A stretch of DNA of 63,527 bases from Bacteroidales bacterium UBA1374 (GTDB lineage Bacteria > Bacteroidota > Bacteroidia > Bacteroidales > UBA932). The stretch is taken from contig DBRG01000018.1 in assembly GCA_002305545.1 (NCBI GenBank), forward strand, positions 21,950 to 85,476. The letters run 5' to 3'. How positions within the stretch are numbered: position 1 is the stretch's first letter; each line of letters starts with the position of its first letter. Under the pieces are notes generated by a model. That model worked only from the letters and a program-made list of their open reading frames with translations. It searched no databases and had not been told where the DNA came from. Made by a program: the position numbers and the translations under genes. Positions 43,081 through 53,035 of the stretch are shown here, in pieces.

Positions 43081-46047
43081 ATGACATCCTGGTTGCGCTT
43101 TTTTTTCTCCACTGTCACGCTCCTGATCACCACGTCTTCCTACGGCCAGGAGCCGCAACGTGCCGGTGATGATCTGTTTGCCAGGGCCGTTGAACTCTAC
43201 AGGCAGGAGCAATACTGGAGCGCAAGCGAGCTGTTCGGAAGAGTGGAAAAAGACAATACCACCGGCCAAGCTTCCCTGTCGGCTTCATACAGGCTACTTT
43301 GTGAAATTGCACTGGAAGATAAGGCGGTGGAAAAACGGGTTGCCCGCTGGGAACAACAGTACCCTTCGGCCCCGTTTAAAAATCAGGTTTACTTTAACCT
43401 GGGGAACCTTTATTCATCCCGAAGCCTGTTCAGCGAAGCCGCGGCAGCCTACGGAAAAGTAAAAATAGGCAGTCTGCCTTTAAAGGAACGCGCTGCCTAC
43501 ACATTCAGAAAAGGATATGCAACCATGCAGTGCGGCGATATGGAAAAAGCCGCTACCCTATTCCTGGAAACAGAAAATTACCCCAAGGGTGAGTCATATA
43601 AATGGGCTTCTAGATATTACAGGGGTTATATTCATTACTCGGAAGGGCGTTTTGATCAGGCTGTTCCTTTGCTCGAACCACTCACACAGGTGCCCCAGTA
43701 TGCCTCCCTTTCCTCGGCTTACCTGCTCCAGGCCTTATTTTACCTGAAACAATATGAACGCGTAATCCAGACGGGTGTACCAGTCTACAAGGATGCAGAT
43801 CCTTCGTTGCGTACCACCCTGGCAAAAACCTTGTCAGAAGCATATTTTGCTCTTGACCGGACTGTGGAGGCGCGCAGTTTCTTTGATGATTACCTGAAAG
43901 ATGCCAGCACCCTGACATTGACCGACCGGTATTTTTCCGGGATGCTGTATTTCAAATTGGGTGATTACATGCGGGCCGCAGAACAACTTGCCATAGTGGG
44001 AGAAAGGCAGGACAGCCTGGGCCAGAATGCACTATACCACCTGGGAGAATCCTACATCCGGCTGCGGGACAAGGTAGATGCTTTGGCATCCTTTAAAAGA
44101 GCCAGTGCTATGTCTTACGACCTGGACATCCGGGAAGATGCCTTCTACAATTACGCCAAGTTGTCATTTGACCTGAACGGGGACATTGGAGTCTTGTCCT
44201 TATACAGGAAAGAATATCCGGATTCTCCAAAACTGGACGAGATCCAGACATATATTGCAGCTAATTATTTTGTAAACCAGGATTATGCCTCGGCCGTTGA
44301 AGCGCTGCAGGCGTTGAAAAATCCTACTCCTGATAACAGCCGGGATCTGAAAAAGGCCGCTTTCCTGCGAGGCATCCAGTTGTACCAGACCGGTTCTTTC
44401 CGGGATGCGGAAAAATATTTTTCACTGGCACAGGAACCTTACTGGATAGCGGAATGTTTGTACCGAAGCAATAAGTTCAACAATGCAATAAATATCTGGA
44501 AGCAGTTCATCAGAGAGAGCGGATCCTTCTCCAATCCGGAAAAATACCGCACCAGCCATTACAATATTGGCTATGCCTATTTCAAAATGAAGGATTATCA
44601 GAACGCTGCCGACTGGTTCAATAGATACCTGCGGCTGGGAACAAGCAACAGGAGTCTTGCGGCGGATACTTACCTCAGGCTGGGGGACTGTGCCTTTGCC
44701 CAATACCAGCACCAGGAAGCCACCAGGGAATACCAACATGCGCTGGATTATAAAACCACCTCTCCCGACTATGCGCTGTATCAGATAGCTATGGCCCAGG
44801 GAGTGTTGAACCGGGAAACAGAAAAAATCATAACACTTGACCGCTTGATGGAGGAGTACCCCACATCCTCTTTCTTTTCTTCAGCCCTTTTTGAACAGGG
44901 CAGGACTTATGTCCAGACAAACCAATACGAAAAAGCCGAAGAACGGTTCAACACGATCCTTTCGTTTGCCACACACAGCGCCTTCCACGCCAAGGCATTA
45001 GTAGAACTGGGTCTTATCAGGATCAATATGCAGAATCCCGATGCAGCCCTGGATTATTACAAGGAAGTGCTCCGCAGGTATCCCGATTCACCCGATGCAG
45101 CCAATGCATTGGCCGGGATAGAAAATGTTTACATGGCACGGAACGACTCTCAGGGATTTTTCGATTACCTCGAAAGCCTGGGGATCGATTCGGGTAAAAG
45201 CCCCGATGAAAAGGAAATGATGGTTTTCACCTCGGCCGAGCAATTGTTTCTGAACGATTCACCGGCAGCTGCCGTTACTGCCCTGAACAAATTCATCAGC
45301 CAGTACCCGCAAAGTGTGAAAATCCCTGCGGCCCATTTTTACCTGGGCGAGTGTTATTCGAAACTTGGAAAAATGCAGCTGGCTGCCGATGCATACCTGG
45401 TAGTCATGAAAAAACCATCAGGATCTTTCACCGAGCTTGCTACCCGCAATTACGCGTTTATCCAGTATGACCTGGAACAATATGCCAATGCGGTAGATGC
45501 CTATATGAGCCTTTATGATATCGCACAGATAGAGAACAACCGCCTGGACGCACAGAAGGGGCTGATGTGGTCTTTTTATAAAAACAAGCAATATAGAAAT
45601 GCCGTTGTTCAGTCTGATAAAGTGCTCGATAACAAATCTTTTGACAACACTGTTCATGTTTCGGCAAAATATGTCAAAGCCCTGAGCCACCTGGCTTTGG
45701 GCGAAAGAGCGGAAGCGCTGTTGCTGCTGGAAGAACTCTCCCGCGAACCCCATACGGCCATCGGGGCCGAAGCCTACTATCTGCTATGCAAGGACGCTTT
45801 CGATTCGGGGGATTTTGACAAGGGCGAGACTATGATCTACAATTTTACCGATACCGAAACGCCACAGGAATATTGGGTAGCCCGTGCTTTTATTCTTTTG
45901 GGGGACATTTTTGCAGAAAGGGGGGAATGGACACAGGCCAGAGCCACTTACGAAAGCGTACAAAAAGGTTATAAATCTTCGGAACCGGACGATATAGCAC
46001 AGATTGTCACACTGCGGATCAAAAAATGTGAGGAAGAAGCACAATGA
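43081..46047 (+). CDS. Large periplasmic tetratricopeptide repeat protein
   Basis: A 988-residue protein with a signal peptide (FFFSTVTLLITTSSYGQ) and TPR-type helical pairs over almost its full length, for example YFKMKDYQNAADWFNRYL, YEKAEERFNTILSF and MQNPDAALDYYKEVLRRYPDSPDA. There is no enzymatic domain. Such long TPR proteins act as scaffolds in envelope assembly. It overlaps the following barrel gene by 4 bp, so the two are probably a periplasmic/outer-membrane pair. Function unknown. Confidence 0.9.
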   Translation: MTSWLRFFFSTVTLLITTSSYGQEPQRAGDDLFARAVELYRQEQYWSASELFGRVEKDNTTGQASLSASYRLLCEIALEDKAVEKRVARWEQQYPSAPFKNQVYFNLGNLYSSRSLFSEAAAAYGKVKIGSLPLKERAAYTFRKGYATMQCGDMEKAATLFLETENYPKGESYKWASRYYRGYIHYSEGRFDQAVPLLEPLTQVPQYASLSSAYLLQALFYLKQYERVIQTGVPVYKDADPSLRTTLAKTLSEAYFALDRTVEARSFFDDYLKDASTLTLTDRYFSGMLYFKLGDYMRAAEQLAIVGERQDSLGQNALYHLGESYIRLRDKVDALASFKRASAMSYDLDIREDAFYNYAKLSFDLNGDIGVLSLYRKEYPDSPKLDEIQTYIAANYFVNQDYASAVEALQALKNPTPDNSRDLKKAAFLRGIQLYQTGSFRDAEKYFSLAQEPYWIAECLYRSNKFNNAINIWKQFIRESGSFSNPEKYRTSHYNIGYAYFKMKDYQNAADWFNRYLRLGTSNRSLAADTYLRLGDCAFAQYQHQEATREYQHALDYKTTSPDYALYQIAMAQGVLNRETEKIITLDRLMEEYPTSSFFSSALFEQGRTYVQTNQYEKAEERFNTILSFATHSAFHAKALVELGLIRINMQNPDAALDYYKEVLRRYPDSPDAANALAGIENVYMARNDSQGFFDYLESLGIDSGKSPDEKEMMVFTSAEQLFLNDSPAAAVTALNKFISQYPQSVKIPAAHFYLGECYSKLGKMQLAADAYLVVMKKPSGSFTELATRNYAFIQYDLEQYANAVDAYMSLYDIAQIENNRLDAQKGLMWSFYKNKQYRNAVVQSDKVLDNKSFDNTVHVSAKYVKALSHLALGERAEALLLLEELSREPHTAIGAEAYYLLCKDAFDSGDFDKGETMIYNFTDTETPQEYWVARAFILLGDIFAERGEWTQARATYESVQKGYKSSEPDDIAQIVTLRIKKCEEEAQ

Positions 46048-47678
46048 AAAGATGGTTATTCATAGCCTCCTGCCTGGCTGGCATTTCTCTGAACGCGCAA
46101 AATCAGATCAATCCCGTGATCCAGGTAGAACGTCTGTACGATGCCGATCTGATAGAGGTCACCAAGCCCTTGCTGGACACACAGATCCCGGATTCGCTGC
46201 GAACTTTCAACACTTCCTTTCAATACAGTATTTTTGACAAACCCCTGGTCAATCTTTATGAATTCATTCCGTTACCGCCTGCCGTTGTAAGACCCTCCGG
46301 GGTGATGACCAAACGTTACTTTACCATAGACCTTGGCTTAGGCTATCCCTGGACACCAAGGGGAGACATCCTTTTGCAGGTCCCCATTGGTTCGGGCTGG
46401 TATGCAGGTCTGCAGGCCCGTCACCGTTCGTTGCTCAGCGGGGAAAAAAGAATGCGCTCAGACGGTTTGTTAACCCTGGAGCACAGGGGAAAGAAGAACA
46501 CGTTCAGGATCAGTGCCCTGGGAGAACACCTGAAAAACGACTTCACGGTTGTGGATGTCTTATCTCCCTCCGGCCTGGCATACCAGAACTACTACAATGC
46601 AGGTTTGGCCATTGAAACATATGCGCTGAACAGGACAGCAGGCTCCTGGCATTATTACTGGAAATCGGGATACAATCACGCGAAGAACAACATCACCGGC
46701 ACATATGACAGCCTGCCGTTAATTCGGGAGAATATCCTGGATATAGACGCGGTAGCCGGTTATAACCTGATAGAAAGTTTTTCCATCAACCTAGGTGCGA
46801 CTACCCGTTTTGCCAGTGACCGGTGGACATTGGACGGGGTATCATCATCGAGGGCAGTAGTCGGTATATTCCCCCATGTGATCCTGACCGGAGAAAGATA
46901 CAAGGTGGGCGCCGGCCTGCGCGCAGGTTACCTGCTTGGTCCGGATGGAAATCAGTTTGGCATTTTTCCCTGGTTTGACGCGCACCTTACCATCGCCCGA
47001 GACTGGCTTACACTCTATGCAGGGATGAAAGGGTACCACAGTCTGAACACCTACCAGGATAGAATAACCGAGAATCCCTGGATATTTGCCAACCAGATGT
47101 ACGATGCAACAGTTCCCTGGGATGTGCAGGCCGGGTTTACCGGCTCTTTGGGCGACCGCTTCCATTACAGGTTATTTGGAGCCTACCGCTATACTAAGAA
47201 CCAGTTTTTTTACGGAACACAGGTTTCAGTGCAGGGTTATCCGGGCCTGTACACGCTCAGTTATTCGGATGAAACCAGATATACCGCCGGGGTATCCATG
47301 TCTTTCCGCTCAGAACCCTTTGAGGCAAATATTTCGGGCCAATGGCATAAGTATACACTCAGCTCGGGGAACCCTCCATGGCACAAACCATCATGGGAAA
47401 TAAGAGCCTATGCCCGCTACAGCTGGAGGGAACGCATCATTGTATCGGCAACCGGGTATTGGCGGGCCGCCTGTTTTGCCCCGGACTGGATCGCGGGAAA
47501 CCCAGCCGTAAGCGTGCCTGATTTTTTTGATCTGGGCGCCCGTATAGAATACCTTGTAAACAGGTTTTTCGGGGTATATGTTTTTGGCAACAATCTTCTG
47601 AACAGGAAAATCTCCTATTTATATCTCTATCCCAATCCGGGATTGACTTTTGGAGGTGGAATCAGCTTGCATTTCTGA
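46044..47678 (+). CDS. Outer-membrane beta-barrel protein (TonB-receptor-like, no plug)
   Basis: A 544-residue protein with a signal peptide (MKRWLFIASCLAGISLNAQ). A short N-terminal region with IQVERLYDADLIEVTKPLLDT precedes a barrel of alternating hydrophobic/aromatic strands ending in GGGISLHF, with the terminal Phe of outer-membrane proteins. FGVYVFGNNLLNRKISYLY resembles the end of TonB-dependent receptors, but no plug domain is present. It is coupled to the TPR gene upstream. Confidence 0.82.
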   Translation: MKRWLFIASCLAGISLNAQNQINPVIQVERLYDADLIEVTKPLLDTQIPDSLRTFNTSFQYSIFDKPLVNLYEFIPLPPAVVRPSGVMTKRYFTIDLGLGYPWTPRGDILLQVPIGSGWYAGLQARHRSLLSGEKRMRSDGLLTLEHRGKKNTFRISALGEHLKNDFTVVDVLSPSGLAYQNYYNAGLAIETYALNRTAGSWHYYWKSGYNHAKNNITGTYDSLPLIRENILDIDAVAGYNLIESFSINLGATTRFASDRWTLDGVSSSRAVVGIFPHVILTGERYKVGAGLRAGYLLGPDGNQFGIFPWFDAHLTIARDWLTLYAGMKGYHSLNTYQDRITENPWIFANQMYDATVPWDVQAGFTGSLGDRFHYRLFGAYRYTKNQFFYGTQVSVQGYPGLYTLSYSDETRYTAGVSMSFRSEPFEANISGQWHKYTLSSGNPPWHKPSWEIRAYARYSWRERIIVSATGYWRAACFAPDWIAGNPAVSVPDFFDLGARIEYLVNRFFGVYVFGNNLLNRKISYLYLYPNPGLTFGGGISLHF

Positions 47679-47702
47679 TTAGGATTTATGATGCTTTTTG
47701 TG

Positions 47703-47710
47703 TATCTTTG
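47703..47710 (+). promoter_or_regulatory. -7 element of the gyrB promoter
   Basis: TATCTTTG, 23 bp before the GTG start. An in-frame TTG at 47698 overlaps it, so the shorter gyrB frame is preferred. No -33 match. Confidence 0.5.
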
Positions 47711-47733
47711 CTCGTTATTCAAAGAAAGAAAAA

Positions 47734-49719
47734 GTGAGTAAAGAGAATCAGTATTCTGCAGAAAGCATCCAGGTGCTGGAAGGCCTGGAAGCAGTCAGAA
47801 AACGTCCCTCCATGTATATCGGGGACATCGCATCCAGAGGATTACACCATCTTGTATATGAGGTAGTAGACAATTCCATTGACGAGGCTCTTGCCGGTTA
47901 TTGTGACCTGATAAAAGTTGTCATCAATGCCGACAACAGCATTACCGTGATTGATAACGGCCGCGGCATCCCTACCGGGATGCATGAAAAGGAAAAGAAA
48001 TCGGCTCTTGAAGTGGTTCTTACCGTGTTGCACGCGGGGGGAAAATTTTCCAAGGATTCCTATAAGGTTTCAGGCGGTCTGCACGGAGTAGGATTATCGT
48101 GTGTCAATGCACTGTCCAGTAAACTGGTGGCCACCATTTACCGGGAGGGAAAGATATTCAGGCAGACCTATTCACGCGGAGTTCCCCAGACCCCGGTAGA
48201 AATCCTGGGAGATACAGAGATAACAGGTACCGATATCTACTTTATGCCGGATAAGGAAATATTTACCCAGGGAACAGAATACAGCTACGAGATCCTCTCT
48301 GCCAGGCTCCGTGAGCTGGCCTTTTTGAACAAGGGTGTTCGCCTGATCATTGAAGACCAGAGGGTAAATAATGGGGAAGACACTTTTTCCGAAGATGCCG
48401 ATGAGGAGACACCCTCCTCCGGGAGTTTTCTCAAAAATGAGTTCTATTCCGAGGCAGGATTGCGGGATTTCGTGGAATTTCTTGATAAAACAAGAGAACC
48501 ACTTACCCAGCATCCCATCTACCTGGAAAACAACAAAACCAATATCCCTATTGAAATTGCCATGCAGTACAATACGGGATTCACTGAAAACATACACGCC
48601 TACGTCAACAACATCAATACCATAGAAGGGGGCACCCACCTGACAGGATTTCGAAGGGGGCTGACCAGCACACTCAAAAGTTATGCCGATAAGACCGGGA
48701 TGCTCAGCAAATTGAAATTCGACATCGATCCTGCCGATTTCAGGGAAGGATTGACTGCCATCATCTCGGTAAAAGTCAATGAACCCCAGTTTGAGGGACA
48801 GACAAAAACCAAGCTGGGCAACAGCGAAGTGACGGGCGCCGTTTCGCAGGCTGTAAGCACTGCGCTGGAAAACTACCTGGAAGAAAATCCCAAGGATGCC
48901 AAAACCATTGTAGAAAAAGTGATAATAGCGGCTACGGCACGTCACGCTGCCCGTAAGGCCCGTGAGCTGGTCCAACGCAAGAATGTGATGTCTGGAGCGG
49001 GATTACCGGGGAAACTGGCAGACTGTTCCAACAGGGATCCCGAACAAAGCGAAATTTTCCTGGTTGAAGGAGACTCGGCAGGCGGCACGGCAAAAAGCGG
49101 AAGGGACCGTTCATTCCAGGCGATCCTTCCCCTGCGCGGCAAAATCCTGAACGTGGAGAAAGCACAGGAGCACCGTGTTTTTGATAACGAAGAAATTCGC
49201 AACATATACACCGCCTTTGGAGTTACCCGGGGTACCGAGGAAGACAGCAAGGCTCTGAATATGAGCAAGCTCAGATACCATCGTGTGATAATCATGACCG
49301 ACGCCGATGTGGATGGGAGCCATATTGACACCCTGCTGCTTACTTTCTTTTTCCGTCACATGCCCGACCTGATCCGCGGGGGCCACGTATACATTGCTTC
49401 TCCACCGCTTTACCTGGTAAAGAAAGGAAAAGAAGAACGGTATTGCTGGACCGAGGAGCAAAGACGGCTTGCTGTGGAAGAAATCGGAAAAGGGAGAGAG
49501 AGTTCTGTTTCCGTCCAGCGGTATAAAGGTCTGGGAGAAATGGATGCCATCCAGTTATGGGATACCACCATGAATCCGGAAAACAGGATCCTCAGGCAGA
49601 TCACCATCGATAATGCTGCAGAAGCGGACCGTATTTTCTCCATGCTAATGGGTGACGAAGTGCCGCCCAGAAGGGAGTTCATTGAACAACACGCCAAATA
49701 CGCTAACATAGACGCATAA
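47734..49719 (+). CDS. gyrB: DNA gyrase subunit B
   Basis: A 661-residue ATPase subunit. The GHKL ATP site is seen as YEVVDNSIDEALAGY, VIDNGRGIP, GGLHGVG and the loop QTKTKLGN. The Toprim domain has EIFLVEGDSAGG and IIMTDADVDGSHI, and the C-terminal motif QRYKGLGEMDAIQLWDTTM is present. The start is GTG (GTG AGT AAA GAG); upstream ATG/TTG codons fall in the promoter. ParE is a close relative; length and QRYKGLGEM with the SKENQYSAESIQVLEGLEAVRKRP start fit GyrB. The PLP acyltransferase gene follows after 2 bp. Confidence 0.93.
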   Translation: MSKENQYSAESIQVLEGLEAVRKRPSMYIGDIASRGLHHLVYEVVDNSIDEALAGYCDLIKVVINADNSITVIDNGRGIPTGMHEKEKKSALEVVLTVLHAGGKFSKDSYKVSGGLHGVGLSCVNALSSKLVATIYREGKIFRQTYSRGVPQTPVEILGDTEITGTDIYFMPDKEIFTQGTEYSYEILSARLRELAFLNKGVRLIIEDQRVNNGEDTFSEDADEETPSSGSFLKNEFYSEAGLRDFVEFLDKTREPLTQHPIYLENNKTNIPIEIAMQYNTGFTENIHAYVNNINTIEGGTHLTGFRRGLTSTLKSYADKTGMLSKLKFDIDPADFREGLTAIISVKVNEPQFEGQTKTKLGNSEVTGAVSQAVSTALENYLEENPKDAKTIVEKVIIAATARHAARKARELVQRKNVMSGAGLPGKLADCSNRDPEQSEIFLVEGDSAGGTAKSGRDRSFQAILPLRGKILNVEKAQEHRVFDNEEIRNIYTAFGVTRGTEEDSKALNMSKLRYHRVIIMTDADVDGSHIDTLLLTFFFRHMPDLIRGGHVYIASPPLYLVKKGKEERYCWTEEQRRLAVEEIGKGRESSVSVQRYKGLGEMDAIQLWDTTMNPENRILRQITIDNAAEADRIFSMLMGDEVPPRREFIEQHAKYANIDA

Positions 49720-49721
49720 TC

Positions 49722-50975
49722 ATGGATATTTTTGAAAGAATAAACCGGGATGAAGGGGGTCCCCTGGGACAATACCGCAGGAAAGCACACGGATATTACA
49801 TGTTCCCAAAACTGGAAGGGCCCGTTGAGCCTTATATGACATTCCAGGGGAAACAGGTGCTGGCCTGGACATTCAACAATTACCTGGGGCTGGCCAATCA
49901 TCCGGAAGTCAGAAAAGCCGATGCCGAGGCGGCAGCAAAGTGGGGCCTTGCTTACCCCATGGGTGCCAGGATGATGAGCGGTCATACCTCCCTGCACGAA
50001 CGTCTGGAGCGGGAACTGGCTGACTTTGAAAAGAAAGAAGACGCTTACCTGTTCAATTTCGGTTACCAGGGGATGGTCTCCACCATTGACGCCTTATTGA
50101 ACCGGCGGGATGTTGTGGTCTATGATTCACAGGCTCATGCCTGCATCATGGACGGGATGCGCCTGCATATGGGTCAGCGCATAGTCTACCCCCACAACGA
50201 CCTGGAAAAATGCGACAAAGCACTGGAACGGGCCACACGCCTGACCGAAAAAAGCGGTGGAGGCATCCTGCTCATTACCGAAGGTGTTTACGGAATGACT
50301 GGTGCCCTGGGTTTTCTGGATAAGATTGTTTCGCTTAAGAAAAAATACAATTTCCGCATCCTGATTGACGATGCCCACGGATTCGGAGTTATGGGAAAGA
50401 ACGGACGGGGCACCTCGGAACATTTTAACGTAATGGATGAAGTTGACCTGTATTTCGGAGCTTTTGCCAAGTCCATGGCGGGGATTGGAGGATTTGTCGC
50501 AGGACCCTCGGAGATCATCAATTACCTGAGGTACAACCTGCGTTCCCAGATTTATGCCAAGAGCCTTCCCATGGCCATGGTGGAAGGATTGCTCAAACGC
50601 CTGGACATGATCCGGACCATGCCTGAATTAAGGGAAAAATTGTGGCTTATCACGAGAAGACTCCAGGAAGGAATGAAAAAGAATGGATTTGACATTGGAC
50701 CGGCTGAAGCCTGCGTTACTCCCGTTTTCCTCAAAGGAGAACTTACCGAGGCTACAAACATTCTGATAGATCTGAGGGAAAACTACAGGATATTCTGCTC
50801 TGTTGTGGTATACCCGGTAGTACCCCGTGATGTGATCATGTACCGGCTCATTCCCACTGCCATGCACTCCCTGGAACACGTGGAATACACCCTCAACGCT
50901 TTTAGCGAGATCCAGAAAAAACTCCAAAAAGGCTTGTATAAGGGCGGTGAAATAAAAGACATGGCCGTTAAATAA
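49722..50975 (+). CDS. PLP-dependent acyltransferase, probable cysteate fatty-acyltransferase (sulfonolipid)
   Basis: A 417-residue alpha-oxoamine synthase. The PLP Lys lies in GAFAKSMAGIGG (Lys250), with DDAHGFGVMG (Asp217/His219) and the substrate His in DSQAHACIMDG. The family joins an acyl thioester to an amino acid with loss of CO2 (serine palmitoyltransferase, Kbl, BioF). The adjacent SDR and the cysteate-synthase-like gene point to cysteate plus acyl-ACP giving 3-dehydrocapnine, the first step of sulfonolipid synthesis. Sphingolipid serine palmitoyltransferase is the main alternative; I cannot assay substrate choice from text. Gap to gyrB and to the SDR is 2 bp each. Confidence 0.8.
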   Translation: MDIFERINRDEGGPLGQYRRKAHGYYMFPKLEGPVEPYMTFQGKQVLAWTFNNYLGLANHPEVRKADAEAAAKWGLAYPMGARMMSGHTSLHERLERELADFEKKEDAYLFNFGYQGMVSTIDALLNRRDVVVYDSQAHACIMDGMRLHMGQRIVYPHNDLEKCDKALERATRLTEKSGGGILLITEGVYGMTGALGFLDKIVSLKKKYNFRILIDDAHGFGVMGKNGRGTSEHFNVMDEVDLYFGAFAKSMAGIGGFVAGPSEIINYLRYNLRSQIYAKSLPMAMVEGLLKRLDMIRTMPELREKLWLITRRLQEGMKKNGFDIGPAEACVTPVFLKGELTEATNILIDLRENYRIFCSVVVYPVVPRDVIMYRLIPTAMHSLEHVEYTLNAFSEIQKKLQKGLYKGGEIKDMAVK

Positions 50976-50977
50976 CT

Positions 50978-51802
50978 ATGGCTGGCTGTCTCGAGGGTAA
51001 AGTAGCCATCATAACGGGCGCCTCTTCCGGAATCGGAATGGAGTGCGCCCGTGTGTTTTCCGCCCAGGGAGCCTCTGTGGTGCTGGCAGCACGTTCTGCC
51101 GACAAACTCAAAGACCTGGAAGAAGAATTGCACGGCCAACCTGTTCTAACGGTAGTTACAGACGTAACCGTTGAATCTGACTGCAAACACCTGGTAGAAG
51201 AGACCATCAGCCGTTTTGGCAGGATAGACATCCTGGTCAACAACGCCGGTCTTTCCATGCGTGCCCTGTTCAAAGACCTGGACCTGTCTGTTATGAAAAG
51301 ACTGATGGACGTCAACTTCTGGGGATGTGTGTATTGCACCAGGTATGCCTTGCCCTGGCTTCTTGAAAGCAAAGGATCTGTGGTCGGGGTAACATCCATA
51401 GCCGGATTCAAGGGGCTTCCGGCCCGCACCGGTTATTCGGCTTCAAAATTTGCCATGAATGGCTTTCTGGACACCCTGCGCACCGAGCACCTCTACGACG
51501 GCTTGCACGTTATGACATTCGCCCCGGGATTTACGGCCTCCAATGTCCGCATTGCTGCCCTGACAGCAGACGGAACACCGCAAGGTGCTACACCCAGGGC
51601 CGAAGAAAAAATGATGACTGCCAGGGAAGTTGCCCTGGCCATGCTCAAAGGGATCAGAAAACGCAAGAATTTTGTTATCCTGACATCACTGGGGAAAGCT
51701 ACCGTATGGCTGTCAAAATTCTTTCCACGGTTAGTTTCCAGGCTTGAATACCGTGTTATGGCCAAAGAACCCGACTCTCCCCTGTCAGGCGCTAAGCAAT
51801 GA
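50978..51802 (+). CDS. Short-chain dehydrogenase, probable 3-dehydrocapnine reductase
   Basis: A 274-residue SDR. The cofactor motif is TGASSGIG, then NNAGLS and catalytic GYSASKFA with the Ser in GVTSIAGF. Its position directly after the acyltransferase parallels 3-ketosphinganine reductase next to SPT, and here it most likely reduces the keto group of the newly made sulfonolipid base. The ~60-residue C-terminus (WLSKFFPRLVSRLEYR) is basic and amphipathic, which may hold it at the membrane. The stop overlaps the convergent cysteate-synthase-like gene by 18 bp. Confidence 0.82.
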   Translation: MAGCLEGKVAIITGASSGIGMECARVFSAQGASVVLAARSADKLKDLEEELHGQPVLTVVTDVTVESDCKHLVEETISRFGRIDILVNNAGLSMRALFKDLDLSVMKRLMDVNFWGCVYCTRYALPWLLESKGSVVGVTSIAGFKGLPARTGYSASKFAMNGFLDTLRTEHLYDGLHVMTFAPGFTASNVRIAALTADGTPQGATPRAEEKMMTAREVALAMLKGIRKRKNFVILTSLGKATVWLSKFFPRLVSRLEYRVMAKEPDSPLSGAKQ

Positions 51803-53035
51803 AGCCTGCTCTACCGGTTTGAGGTACCATAGGTCATTCTCTTTTTTGAACCTTTCCTCCCCACCTCCTGTAATATTGAGCATGACAACAGCCGAGGCAT
51901 CCACTTTTCCTTGCTTTACATTTTTCATCAAGCTGGCGGTGGCCACACCGGCGGCAGGATGAATATCGATTCCTTCCAGTTCCCTGAATATATCCATGGC
52001 CCGTTCCAGCTCCTCGTTGGTGGCGTAATCCATATAACCTCCCGTATCTACCAATGCGTCGTAGAGGCCTCCGGAAATTCCGTAAGGTGGTTTCCTGTTT
52101 GACAAAACCCTGGCTTTGATGCAGGCACATTTCTGCCTGGCTTCTTCGGGTTCCATGAACTTCATTTCACGGCCCGTAGTTTCCCATGCTTCATAAATCG
52201 GTAAAAAGGGAGCATTCTGTGAAGCAACAAGCCGCATAAGGTGATTCCCAAAGCGACCGTCCCTTATCAGGCGGGCATTCGCTTCCCAGGCAGCTATCAC
52301 CCCGGTTCCGCTTCCCACAGCCTGAAAATAATAATCGGGGATACGCCCGATGAAGGTCGTGGCTGAAAGGACGGTGGTTCCCATGCCATCCCTTCGGGCA
52401 ATGTTCTTAGCCCCTCCCTCGGCAAAATAACGACCGGTATCTTCACAAATACTGTTGCTCAGCTCTATGGCATCAAAATAATCGGTACCCGGAGGAGAAC
52501 AAAGCAGTTGCACACACGGATCCAGGGCTGTATCAAACCACATGGTATCCAGGTTGTCATAAGGCACAAAAAGAAGAAGGGGAATCTTGTTATCCGAGCA
52601 TACCTTTGCGAATGCACGCGCGGTGTTTCCCGCAGAGGCCACAACCATGGTGCGCTTTTCACCTTCAGGAATGTGGGCACAAACAGAATAGGCCTCGGTC
52701 TCCTTAAAAGAGCATGTCTTCATAAAAGCACCTCTTTCCGGCCAGTATCCGCTGAATGTAATGTACAGGTTCTTAAGTCCTATGTGGCGGGCAAGACCTT
52801 CACTCTTGTAGGTTATCGGTGCTGCAGAATTGGGCAGGATTCTCTTTACGGGCAACCAGTCGGCAAAACGATAGAATCCCTTGCCATGATCGCTGTAATC
52901 CAGTTGTTTCTTGTGATACAAAGCCCTGATCAGGGAATGGCCCTGATAATGCGGGTCGGAAAGCAGCCAGCCGGAATCTTCAAAAACCCGTCCTGTTGCA
53001 CAATTTTGCAAAAGATATGCTGCTGCCATATTCAT
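51785..53035 (-). CDS. Cysteate synthase (threonine-synthase-like PLP enzyme)
   Basis: A 416-residue fold-type II PLP enzyme. The PLP Lys lies in KTCSFKETEAYSV (Lys111) and the phosphate-binding loop is VVASAGNTARAFA. A late glycine-rich loop is AVGSGTGVIAAWEAN. The SFKETEAYSV text is what I recall from the cysteate synthase branch, which makes L-cysteate from O-phosphoserine and sulfite (known from coenzyme M synthesis and from bacterial capnine synthesis). Threonine synthase is the parent family but has a different substrate loop. It overlaps the upstream MarR gene by 4 bp and converges on the SDR gene. Confidence 0.85.
   Translation of the reverse strand: MNMAAAYLLQNCATGRVFEDSGWLLSDPHYQGHSLIRALYHKKQLDYSDHGKGFYRFADWLPVKRILPNSAAPITYKSEGLARHIGLKNLYITFSGYWPERGAFMKTCSFKETEAYSVCAHIPEGEKRTMVVASAGNTARAFAKVCSDNKIPLLLFVPYDNLDTMWFDTALDPCVQLLCSPPGTDYFDAIELSNSICEDTGRYFAEGGAKNIARRDGMGTTVLSATTFIGRIPDYYFQAVGSGTGVIAAWEANARLIRDGRFGNHLMRLVASQNAPFLPIYEAWETTGREMKFMEPEEARQKCACIKARVLSNRKPPYGISGGLYDALVDTGGYMDYATNEELERAMDIFRELEGIDIHPAAGVATASLMKNVKQGKVDASAVVMLNITGGGEERFKKENDLWYLKPVEQASLLSA

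Noticed and set aside
48172..48975. 267-codon minus-strand frame
   Set aside because: Antisense to gyrB with no motif.
47698..49719. Replication origin beside gyrB or recF
   Set aside because: dnaA, dnaN and a DnaA-box cluster were not found near either gene; their presence alone is not evidence in this phylum.
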